Assembly: GCA_029243445.1 (NCBI GenBank)
Contig: JAQWSA010000001.1
Coordinates: 1-8,455, forward strand
Length of the DNA: 8,455 nt
Reading direction: 5' to 3'
DNA from: Alphaproteobacteria bacterium
Lineage (GTDB): Bacteria > Pseudomonadota > Alphaproteobacteria > UBA6615
Shown here: positions 1-6,152 of the stretch, piece after piece
How positions within the stretch are numbered: position 1 is the stretch's first letter
Layout of the letters: the number at the start of each line of letters is the position of its first letter
Made by a program: the position numbers and the translations under genes
Notes under the pieces: generated by a model
Database searches by the model: none
What the model saw: only the letters and a program-made list of their open reading frames with translations
Told to the model about the DNA's origin: nothing

Positions 1-27
1 TGATTAAATTAAAAACATTATTATTTT

Positions 28-858
28 CTAAAATCTATACCTATAACCTATTCGAAACAGCCTATAACAGATAGCTGATAATCCAAAAATACATATCAGC
101 GTAACAATGACCCCGATCAAAGGTTCACCGTCAGAAAAACCAGTAATCCCATATCGTATGCCATCAACAATGTAAAATATAGGATTAGCCCAAGTAAAAT
201 ATTGAATAATTTGAGGTAACTGATCAATAGTAAAAAAAACACCAGAACAAAATATAAAAGGCAAGAAAATAAAAACCTGTATGCTGATAAGATAATCCCA
301 CTTTGGGGCAAACAGGCCTACTATCTGACTAAATAATCCTAATATAAGAGATCCAGAAATAACAAAATAAGCCAAAGTAAAAGGTAGGGCTGGCAGCTGG
401 CCACCAAATGGAATAAGTGCCAACCATACAACACTACCTACAGATATTCCTGCAGTTACAGAAGCACTGGCATACGCCACCACTAGTTCAAAAGGTGAAA
501 GTGGAACAATTGCCAAGTCATCAAAAATTCCTTCTGACTTATCGTAAACCATTGAAAAGGCAGATGATTCGAATGCCCTTTCTAAAACAGCTACTGCAAT
601 TAATCCAGGAATTAAAAAATTTAAAAATGGTAAACCTAATACAACCGTTACAGTGTCATCAATAATAAGAGAAAAAACCGTCACAAACAATATTGCCCGA
701 ATAGCAGGTGCAACTAATGTAATCCCCCATATCTTAAATCCACGACGAACTTCACGTGTATAGAAAGTTAACAAACCCAAATGATTTATAAACCCGTAAT
801 TACGAATTTGGGGACACTTCTTCCATATCAAACGATTTATTTTGTTTTCCTCACGCAT
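28..858 (-). CDS. ABC-2 type transporter permease (second of a tandem pair)
   Basis: This 276-residue inner-membrane protein is probably one membrane half of an ABC exporter. About six hydrophobic segments are visible (near residues 47-67, 78-98, 124-148, 158-182, 189-210 and 246-266). The family hallmarks are a PLSPFEL element (119-125) before the third helix, SGVFFTIDQLP (205-215) and NPIFYIVDGIRYG (225-237), the last two typical of ABC2_membrane proteins of the DrrB/NodJ kind. It is clearly a paralogue of the upstream gene, which has SGTFYSIDLLP and NPFFYAIDGFRYG at the matching places. The start codon overlaps the upstream stop by one base (TAATG), so translation is probably coupled and the two proteins may form a heterodimer. 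The stop is TAG at 28-30; the remaining 27 bases to the window edge show nothing. No ATPase gene is present; it may lie beyond position 1 or elsewhere. The substrate is unknown. Confidence 0.9.
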   Translation of the reverse strand: MREENKINRLIWKKCPQIRNYGFINHLGLLTFYTREVRRGFKIWGITLVAPAIRAILFVTVFSLIIDDTVTVVLGLPFLNFLIPGLIAVAVLERAFESSAFSMVYDKSEGIFDDLAIVPLSPFELVVAYASASVTAGISVGSVVWLALIPFGGQLPALPFTLAYFVISGSLILGLFSQIVGLFAPKWDYLISIQVFIFLPFIFCSGVFFTIDQLPQIIQYFTWANPIFYIVDGIRYGITGFSDGEPLIGVIVTLICIFGLSAICYRLFRIGYRYRF

Positions 859-1715
859 TAACTTTTTAACTTATAACCTATTGCTAATATTTTACATGCC
901 ACAGCAAACAGTATTGTGTTAATTGTAACTATAATCAGTATACCTAGCCATAAATCGCCATCCATACGGTTTATAAATCCGTATCTAAAACCGTCAATTG
1001 CATAAAAAAACGGATTAAACCAGACCAAATTTTGCCAGGCCTTTGGCAACAAATCAATTGAGTAAAATGTGCCAGAAAGAAATGATAATGGTACTATGAT
1101 AAAATTCGTCATAGCAGCAATGTGATCAAATTTTTTTGCCCATATACCCCCAATCAACCCCAAGAGAGATAGCATTATTGATGCGCCTAAAGCATAAAAT
1201 AATATTATAAACAAATGTTGGATTTGAATATTAACAAAGATAGATATGGTCATGGTTGATAAAAAACCAACCAGAAGTCCGCGTGTTAGTCCGCCTGCAA
1301 CATAGGCTGTAGTAAGCTCTATAGAACTCAGAGGTGACATTAGTGTGTCAACAATATTACCTTGAACTTTGGATACCAATATTGATGATGAGGTATTTGC
1401 AAAAGAGCTCTGTAGAATCGACATCATGATAAGCCCAGGGGCTAAAAAAACAGAAAAGGATAAATCACCTAGTATTTTTTTTCCTCCATCAAGGGCTAGC
1501 GTAAATATGAAGAAAAACAATAAAGTAGTAATTATAGGAGCAATAAGTGCTTGTGAACGCATCTTATAAAATCGTTTAACCTCAGCAAGATATAACGTCC
1601 AAAGCCCCCGCCAATTAACTATCCCAATAGACCGCACGACAGGACTTGCAGAAAAAATACTACTATTTTGATCGATTGGTAAATTTTTTAATTTTCTTCG
1701 CAATTTAGCACTCAT
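858..1715 (-). CDS. ABC-2 type transporter permease (first of a tandem pair)
   Basis: This 285-residue inner-membrane permease belongs to the ABC-2 exporter class. A basic cytoplasmic N-terminus (about 50 residues, starting MSAKLRRKLK) precedes about six hydrophobic segments. Diagnostic stretches are MSPLSSIEL (126-134) followed by AYVAGGLTRG (137-146), SGTFYSIDLLP (214-224) and NPFFYAIDGFRYG (234-246). These match the DrrB/NodJ-like group that exports drugs, lipids or polysaccharides with a separate ATPase; the substrate cannot be told from sequence. It is the first gene of the minus-strand pair, and its TAA stop shares its T with the next gene's ATG. The ATG at 1713-1715 has no convincing Shine-Dalgarno sequence; a 20-bp palindrome lies 12 bases upstream and may control transcription or initiation. 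Of the two paralogues this one keeps the more canonical residues after helix 3, with LTRG where its partner has VTAG. Confidence 0.9.
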   Translation of the reverse strand: MSAKLRRKLKNLPIDQNSSIFSASPVVRSIGIVNWRGLWTLYLAEVKRFYKMRSQALIAPIITTLLFFFIFTLALDGGKKILGDLSFSVFLAPGLIMMSILQSSFANTSSSILVSKVQGNIVDTLMSPLSSIELTTAYVAGGLTRGLLVGFLSTMTISIFVNIQIQHLFIILFYALGASIMLSLLGLIGGIWAKKFDHIAAMTNFIIVPLSFLSGTFYSIDLLPKAWQNLVWFNPFFYAIDGFRYGFINRMDGDLWLGILIIVTINTILFAVACKILAIGYKLKS

Positions 1716-1726
1716 TTATTAAATAC

Positions 1727-1746
1727 TTTGGTTATATATAACCAAA
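1727..1746. promoter_or_regulatory. 20-bp perfect palindrome, candidate operator
   Basis: TTTGGTTATATATAACCAAA is identical to its own reverse complement over all 20 bases. It sits in the gap between the divergent permease pair and recX, 12 bases upstream of the permease ATG and directly upstream of the predicted recX -35 box. The AT-rich core could also serve as a -10 element for the permease genes. A binding site for a dimeric regulator is the simplest reading, but no regulator gene is in the window. Confidence 0.5.
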
Positions 1747-1754
1747 CTTATTGC

Positions 1755-1784
1755 TTGAAACCACGACAATCAACGTTCGATAAT
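1755..1784 (+). promoter_or_regulatory. Predicted recX promoter
   Basis: TTGAAA (1755-1760) and GATAAT (1779-1784) are separated by 18 bases, each matching the sigma70 consensus at five of six positions. Transcription would start near 1791, giving a leader of about 24 nt before the ATG at 1815. This placement argues against the in-frame TTG at 1728 being the start of recX, because that codon would lie upstream of the transcript. This is a prediction by eye only. Confidence 0.45.
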
Positions 1785-1814
1785 GTATATAAGGTATATA
1801 GAAATACTGGATTA

Positions 1815-2414
1815 ATGAAGATGATTGAAACAAATAGAAAACAAAAAAATGCTGGAAACCCCAAACCCCTAACAGAAAAACGTCTCGAAAAAATAGCTCT
1901 CGTTCATATAGACCGGTATGCAACATCTATAGAAAACTTAAGGAATGTACTGATGCGACGCGTTGAAAAATCAGCGCGCACCCAAAACATAGAAAAAAAA
2001 GAAGCAGAAAAGTGGATAAATATAATAATTACTAAATTAGTTAACCTCAGACTGCTCAATGATCAAGCCTATGCAGAAAATCGAGCAAGAAGTCTGCATC
2101 GCTCAGGCGCTTCTCAAAAAAAAATTATGAGTATACTGATCAATAAAGGGATCAGTAAAGTAGATATAGCTTCTACTATTTCACTTTTAGAAAATGAATA
2201 TTTTAATAGAGAACTAATGGCTGCTATTAATTATGCTAGAAAGCGTCGTCTTGGGCCCTATAGATTAGCTGAGAAAAGAAGAGAAAAACGCGATCGTGAT
2301 TTAGCATCTCTTGCCAGAGCAGGTTTTCAATTTAATGATGCTAAAAGCGTTATTGATGCAATTTCAATTGAAGTACTTGAAACAGAAATACTTTCTAAAA
2401 TCACAAACAATTAA
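1815..2414 (+). CDS. recX: RecX family regulatory protein
   Basis: RecX is a small cytoplasmic protein that binds RecA filaments and limits recombinase activity and the SOS response. From the ATG at 1815 the product is 199 residues, built of helical repeats: the first repeat covers EKIALVHIDRYATS (25-38) and NLRNVLMRRVEKSA (41-54), and the second carries the family-typical LNDQAYAENRARSLHRSGAS (81-100) followed by a KKIMSILINKGIS stretch. The C-terminal third is very basic (ARKRRLGPYR, EKRREKRDRDL). The open frame extends upstream to a TTG at 1728, but the extra 29 residues look unlike RecX and a likely promoter lies inside them. A second ATG at 1821 is equally possible, as neither has a strong Shine-Dalgarno sequence. 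recA is not adjacent, which is common in alphaproteobacteria. A run of nine A at 2116-2124 lies in the coding sequence. The gene ends convergently with the MscS-type gene. Confidence 0.85.
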   Translation: MKMIETNRKQKNAGNPKPLTEKRLEKIALVHIDRYATSIENLRNVLMRRVEKSARTQNIEKKEAEKWINIIITKLVNLRLLNDQAYAENRARSLHRSGASQKKIMSILINKGISKVDIASTISLLENEYFNRELMAAINYARKRRLGPYRLAEKRREKRDRDLASLARAGFQFNDAKSVIDAISIEVLETEILSKITNN

Positions 2415-2464
2415 CTATTTTATTATTTATCAGAATATTTGACACCACCAATAGTAACATTAAA

Positions 2465-3580
2465 TTAGCCTGGTGGTTCAAATCTATCGGGTATATTTTC
2501 CCAATACAAAGTAGTGGTAGGAAACGCAAAATCACTTTTTGCTTCGGCCACAATCTCTTTTATTCGATAGGCAAGCTGCTCTTTATGGGACAACCATTCA
2601 CCCCATACAGTAGTTTTTGTGAAGCAGTAAACCATTATGTCTATACTGCTTTCATTAAAACTATCAATTCTTACAAAAGTAGAGACCTCTGGTGGCTTGG
2701 CAAAATTTTCGCTGTTTAATATATAAGATTCAATTTCGTTTCGGATATAACCTAACTGAGCAACACTGGTGTCGTAAATAATACCAATTTTCCAGTAAAT
2801 ACGACGATGGGTCATTTGTGAGAAATTAATTACAGGATTATCAGCTAGAGCGGTATTTGGCACCTGGACCAAGGCCTTATCAAACTGACGTATTCCAGTT
2901 GAACGAAACCCAATCGACTCTACTGTTCCCTCTACTACCCCATTTACTTTTATCCAATCTCCTAGCTGAAATCTCTTTTCAGTAAGCACCAAAACTCCTG
3001 ACAAAAGATTCTTTAGTAAGTCCTGCGCTGCCAAGGCACCTGCAAGACCAAATAAACCTAGCCCTGCTAAAACTGGTCCAATTTCTATTCCCCATATATC
3101 AAGGATAGCAGCAGCTCCAATAAAGATGAAAAGCAATCTGATAGCCTTTACAAACCAAGACAGCATAGTTTCAGAAAAGATGTTTCTTAAGCTAGACAGC
3201 AGGAGGCTTATAGGTTCAGTTAGAGAAATCACCCCCCAAAACAAAGTAAAAGTAACGAGTGATCGAGTGCATTTAGTAGCTATAGCATCAAATGCTCCGT
3301 CTAGCTGCAAAATCTGTGTAGCAATAAAAAAACCAAAAACAACAAAAACAAATCTTAGAGGTTTTTGTAGAGCATCTATAGTTCGATCATCAAACTCAGT
3401 TTTTGTTTTAGTAGTTAATCTCTTAACCCAAGCAATCACAAATTTTGCAAATAAGCGCCGGACCAAAACCGAAAGCATAATTGCTCCAACACCTAAAACT
3501 ATTCTGCCAAAATTAGCTCCAAAGCCTGCATTATTCCAGGCATCTATTACAATGGCATAAAATTCAATTAGTGACTCCAT
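2465..3580 (-). CDS. MscS-family small-conductance mechanosensitive channel
   Basis: This 371-residue inner-membrane channel would open under membrane tension to release solutes during hypo-osmotic shock. Four hydrophobic segments (about 24-44, 75-93, 104-127, 145-163) precede the pore helix and its Gly/Ala packing surface, GPVLAGLGLFGLAGALAAQD (168-187). The MscS beta-domain follows, with FQLGDWIKVNGVVEGTVESI (204-223), the VPNTAL element (240-245) and NFS (252-254). The C-terminal alpha/beta domain ends near FPTTTLYWE (353-361). Length and helix count fit the five-helix YnaI-like branch better than the three-helix MscS prototype. The ATG is preceded by GAGG with an 11-base gap, a usable though long-spaced ribosome binding site. 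It is divergent from the cold-shock gene and convergent with recX. No gating or ion-selectivity claim is possible from sequence. Confidence 0.92.
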   Translation of the reverse strand: MESLIEFYAIVIDAWNNAGFGANFGRIVLGVGAIMLSVLVRRLFAKFVIAWVKRLTTKTKTEFDDRTIDALQKPLRFVFVVFGFFIATQILQLDGAFDAIATKCTRSLVTFTLFWGVISLTEPISLLLSSLRNIFSETMLSWFVKAIRLLFIFIGAAAILDIWGIEIGPVLAGLGLFGLAGALAAQDLLKNLLSGVLVLTEKRFQLGDWIKVNGVVEGTVESIGFRSTGIRQFDKALVQVPNTALADNPVINFSQMTHRRIYWKIGIIYDTSVAQLGYIRNEIESYILNSENFAKPPEVSTFVRIDSFNESSIDIMVYCFTKTTVWGEWLSHKEQLAYRIKEIVAEAKSDFAFPTTTLYWENIPDRFEPPG

Positions 3581-3749
3581 AATACAAACAACCTCAATTC
3601 TTAATTTTTTTTATCAGCAATTAGCATCCATTTTATTATTTATTTATAAATTTACCATAATAACACGTTTTCTATAAAAATATGACCTTTATTGAGGTAG
3701 ATTCGTCTATTTACCACCAGTAAAGTTAAATTATATAAATAGCAGGTTA
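3581..3749. other. Intergenic region upstream of the mscS-type gene
   Basis: This very AT-rich stretch separates the divergent channel and cold-shock genes (the whole gap is 344 bases). It must hold the minus-strand promoter of the channel gene, but I cannot pick convincing -35 and -10 boxes; TTTATAAAT-like sequence near 3643-3651 is only suggestive. No open reading frame with a ribosome binding site and no tRNA-like fold is evident. The rest of the gap, from 3750, holds the cold-shock promoter and leader. Confidence 0.4.
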
Positions 3750-3777
3750 TTGACTTCCGTGGGGTATCCATTACATT
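3750..3777 (+). promoter_or_regulatory. Predicted promoter of the cold-shock gene
   Basis: TTGACT (3750-3755) and TACATT (3772-3777) are separated by 16 bases and match the sigma70 consensus at five and four positions. Transcription would start near 3784, about 140 nt upstream of the ATG at 3925. A leader of that length is typical of cspA-type genes, which adds some weight. Confidence 0.4.
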
Positions 3778-3783
3778 TTCCAT

Positions 3784-3924
3784 AGATGCGACAGTAATTT
3801 GTTGCGTTAAATTAAAGGCGACACACTGATTAGGTTATTATTCCTGAAAATGTGAACGTTGAAATGACCACACAATCACATTTGTAGGGTCCAAAAATAG
3901 ATAATCTTGTTAGAGGATAAGATA
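3784..3924 (+). promoter_or_regulatory. Probable long 5' leader of the cold-shock mRNA
   Basis: If the upstream promoter is right, this is an untranslated leader of about 140 nt. Two hairpins can be drawn. The first is near the 5' end: GCGACA (3788-3793) pairs with TGTTGC (3800-3805) with one G-U pair and a six-base loop. The second has a perfect 8-bp stem, AAATGTGA (3848-3855) with TCACATTT (3876-3883), and a 20-base loop. The E. coli cspA leader acts as an RNA thermosensor and stabilises the mRNA at low temperature; a similar role here is an inference from length, folding potential and gene identity. Confidence 0.4.
3913..3917 (+). promoter_or_regulatory. Ribosome binding site that fixes the cold-shock start
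   Basis: GAGGA lies seven bases before the ATG at 3925, ideal spacing. The frame is open back to a TTG at 3907, but that codon precedes this site and would add six residues not seen in cold-shock proteins, so the ATG at 3925 is chosen. Confidence 0.8.
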
Positions 3925-4134
3925 ATGACAACTGGTACAGTAAAGTGGTTCGATCCAGCCAAAGGTTATGGGTTTATTGAACCAGAAGATGGTTCAAAAG
4001 ATGCGTTTGTTCATATATCGGCAGTTGAACGCGCTGGGCTAAATTCCCTAAATGAAGGACAAAAAGTTTCTTTTGATTTAGAGCCTGGCCAAAATGGCAA
4101 ATCATCTGCAGAAAATCTTTCGATTATAGAATAA
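3925..4134 (+). CDS. CspA-family cold-shock protein
   Basis: This 69-residue protein is a single cold-shock domain, the usual length of the family. It is an OB-fold that binds single-stranded nucleic acid, typically melting mRNA secondary structure in the cold or acting as a general RNA chaperone. The opening [20 protein letters not shown] (4-23) is canonical and contains the RNP1-like KGYGFI (13-18); RNP2 is FVHIS (28-32), with the aromatic residues W8, F9, Y15, F17 and F28 available for base stacking. The C-terminal strand includes [10 protein letters not shown] and a short KSSAENL segment. A strong ribosome binding site precedes it and an intrinsic terminator follows about 80 bases after the stop, so it is probably monocistronic. 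Bacteria usually have several paralogues, so no specific csp letter is assigned and cold induction is not proven. Confidence 0.95.
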   Translation: MTTGTVKWFDPAKGYGFIEPEDGSKDAFVHISAVERAGLNSLNEGQKVSFDLEPGQNGKSSAENLSIIE

Positions 4135-4213
4135 GCAATAACTTTGATACAATAAACTAGTTAATTTGTTACCAATATATTAAAAAGTTAATCAGTTTAT
4201 ATTTTTCTATATA

Positions 4214-4264
4214 ATAAAGCGGTGAAGAGTTAATACTTCACTGCTTTATATTTTTAATTTTTTA
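4214..4264 (+). terminator. Intrinsic terminator of the cold-shock gene
   Basis: A 14-bp stem pairs 4214-4227 (ATAAAGCGGTGAAG) with 4236-4249 (CTTCACTGCTTTAT), with only one G-U wobble (4221 with 4242) and an eight-base loop. A T-rich tract (TTTTTAATTTTTT) follows from 4251. On the opposite strand the stem is not followed by a T tract, so it mainly serves the plus strand, although the hydrolase gene ending at 4291 could also read into it. Confidence 0.88.
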
Positions 4265-4290
4265 AAATATTGATTCTCTCAACATAATAT

Positions 4291-6075
4291 CTAAGTTTCT
4301 ATATCTTTTTTAGGAATTATAGGCAGTAATATATTTGAAGGGTATTCTGTTCCAGTGTGAATCGTTACCTTCGATCCATAAATATCAACTGGCCTGTTTC
4401 CTTGCATATCGTGTTTGAATGGTCCAACCCCATAATAAACTCGGCCTGCAACTGTTCCCTGACTTTCTTCATATCCTGGATAAATATAATCTCGTCCACG
4501 TACACTCAATCCTAGACGATAACCTTTAGGTAATACTATTGATGTAGGCCATATCTCAATATCAAGTTCATATACATCTCCTGGAACTAACTTTTGTACT
4601 TCATCATGCATATGGTAGGGACGATAAGGCAGTGTTTTTTCTTTATCTAATTTACGGTGTGATGCCCGCAACCACCCCAACGCCACAGGCGTATGAGGAT
4701 CGTTTGAACCTTGGTAAACCATCTCTCTCATATCGGGAGAAAATGCTCTCAAAACCAAAAAAATATCTGCATCATCAGTTTCTGAAGACATAAATATTTT
4801 AGCAGCAACAGGACCGGTTATTTCGGTTTCACTATTCATTGGTGCTGTAAGAAAGGTAAGACCTTCTCCCAAAGCCTCATAAGTAATAGTATTAGATATA
4901 CTACCTGCTAAGCTATTGGTTAGGGTGCAATCAGTAGGCTCAAGGTACATTTTTGTCCAATTCGTATGAGTGAGTGGCCATTCCTCCTCAGCCCTTTCAA
5001 CATAACCCTCATATGGATGGCGTATTTGCAACTGTACCTTCGGTTGTTGATCCCAACCTGTATCCTCTTCTTTAAGAAAATAACCAAAAAAACGTTTTTG
5101 TAAATTCATGCCGTATTCACTATAGAAATGGGTAAAATGATCTAATCCATGCATTTCCAACCATTTTTGGTCACTTGCTGAATTTACGTATCCCTCTGTA
5201 TTACCGCGCGGATGCAAACCTACCCCTCCCCAATTACCGGCAGATAATAAAGGAACATTGATCTGTGAATAATCAGGCATACGAGCTTTCCAGTAATCAT
5301 CTATTAGCGAATGATCGAGAATATCAGCAATAAAATCAGCACGGTTTGATGCCAGCTCTTCCTCACTTAACGTATCAGGACCTGATACCCAATCACCATT
5401 AATTCGGCTTTTATAACCATTTTTTCCCTTACCATTCTGTCGAGGTCTAATGGCTTCTCGATACCAGGTTTCAGGAAATCTACAAGCTATTCCTCCATGA
5501 TGACCCATATCCCTATAATAGTCAGCTGCTCCCTCCCAAACACACATTGCCGTTAAATGTTTTGGTTGAAGAGACGCTACCTGCCATTGATTCATTCCGT
5601 AATAAGAGATCCCATTCAGTCCAACTTTGCCATTAGACCAGGACTGAATCCCAGACCAATCTATACAAATTGAAAAATCTTCGGCCTCTCTAAGTGACCA
5701 CGGGTCAAGATAACCAGGTGATCTACCCATACCTCGAGAATCTACACGCACACAAACATATCCATCCGGCACCCATATTTCAGGGTCGATAAGTTCCCAA
5801 TTTTGATATCTGTTAGATGAACGAGCTAGAATATCAGGATAGTGATCTTCCAACCTTTTCCACTGATAAGGATATCCATCCTGAAAGTGTAACCACTTAC
5901 CATAAGGGCCATAACTAATAATCACCGGATGGGTAGCTGTATCATTAGGCCTATATATATCAGCGCGTAATGTTACTCCGTCTTCCATCTCTATTGGCAC
6001 ATCCCAATCAATAAGCATGCCATCTCGAACCTCAGAACGGTAATTTTGTATGTTTTGCATCTCTTCTGTGGTCAT
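4291..6075 (-). CDS. CocE/NonD family alpha/beta hydrolase (peptidase S15-like)
   Basis: This 594-residue hydrolase resembles cocaine esterase and X-Pro dipeptidyl-peptidases. The alpha/beta core spans roughly 25-335 and a jelly-roll C-terminal domain about 370-575. Visible motifs: MEDGVTLRADIYRP (30-43); YGPYGK (55-60), whose Tyr58 may line the oxyanion hole; VDSRGMGRSPG (111-121); and the nucleophile elbow GISYYG (155-160) with Ser157. The usual acid site, a Trp-x-Asp in CocE, reads NWGG (281-284) and has no Asp. The candidate histidines lie in HGLDHFTH (309-316). There is no signal peptide, so it is probably cytoplasmic. The substrate is likely an ester or amide, unidentified. The start at 6075 has only a weak purine-rich site (GACGGGA) upstream; Met6 is an alternative. 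The gene lies 77 bases downstream of the MFS transporter gene on the same strand, suggesting co-transcription and hydrolysis of an imported compound. Confidence 0.88.
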   Translation of the reverse strand: MTTEEMQNIQNYRSEVRDGMLIDWDVPIEMEDGVTLRADIYRPNDTATHPVIISYGPYGKWLHFQDGYPYQWKRLEDHYPDILARSSNRYQNWELIDPEIWVPDGYVCVRVDSRGMGRSPGYLDPWSLREAEDFSICIDWSGIQSWSNGKVGLNGISYYGMNQWQVASLQPKHLTAMCVWEGAADYYRDMGHHGGIACRFPETWYREAIRPRQNGKGKNGYKSRINGDWVSGPDTLSEEELASNRADFIADILDHSLIDDYWKARMPDYSQINVPLLSAGNWGGVGLHPRGNTEGYVNSASDQKWLEMHGLDHFTHFYSEYGMNLQKRFFGYFLKEEDTGWDQQPKVQLQIRHPYEGYVERAEEEWPLTHTNWTKMYLEPTDCTLTNSLAGSISNTITYEALGEGLTFLTAPMNSETEITGPVAAKIFMSSETDDADIFLVLRAFSPDMREMVYQGSNDPHTPVALGWLRASHRKLDKEKTLPYRPYHMHDEVQKLVPGDVYELDIEIWPTSIVLPKGYRLGLSVRGRDYIYPGYEESQGTVAGRVYYGVGPFKHDMQGNRPVDIYGSKVTIHTGTEYPSNILLPIIPKKDIET

Positions 6076-6152
6076 GGTTTTTCCCGTCTACTATTTAATA
6101 TATGAAGGTTTATTATTTATACCTCATGATACCTTTTACCGCCCATGTAGTC

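Noticed and set aside
1728..1814. Upstream in-frame extension of recX from a TTG codon
   Set aside because: The 29 extra residues are not RecX-like, the TTG lies inside the palindrome without a ribosome binding site, and a better promoter sits downstream of it.
2444..2477. Inverted repeat ACCACCA / TGGTGGT between the convergent recX and mscS-type ends
   Set aside because: The stem is only 7 bp with a 20-base loop, it overlaps the last codons of the channel gene and lacks a T tract on either strand, so I do not call it a terminator.
3126..3560. 144-residue open frame on the plus strand
   Set aside because: It is antisense to the well-supported MscS-type gene, has no ribosome binding site and no recognisable domain.
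3695..3710. Small TAGA-TTCG-TCTA hairpin in the gap upstream of the cold-shock gene
   Set aside because: The core stem is only four base pairs, extendable by G-U pairs, and is not closed by C-G as stable UUCG loops are. It is probably chance.
4159..4234. Three copies of AGTTAAT (4159-4165, 4186-4192, 4228-4234) after the cold-shock gene
   Set aside because: The word is short and AT-rich in AT-rich sequence, spacing is irregular, and the third copy is the terminator loop. Chance is a sufficient explanation.
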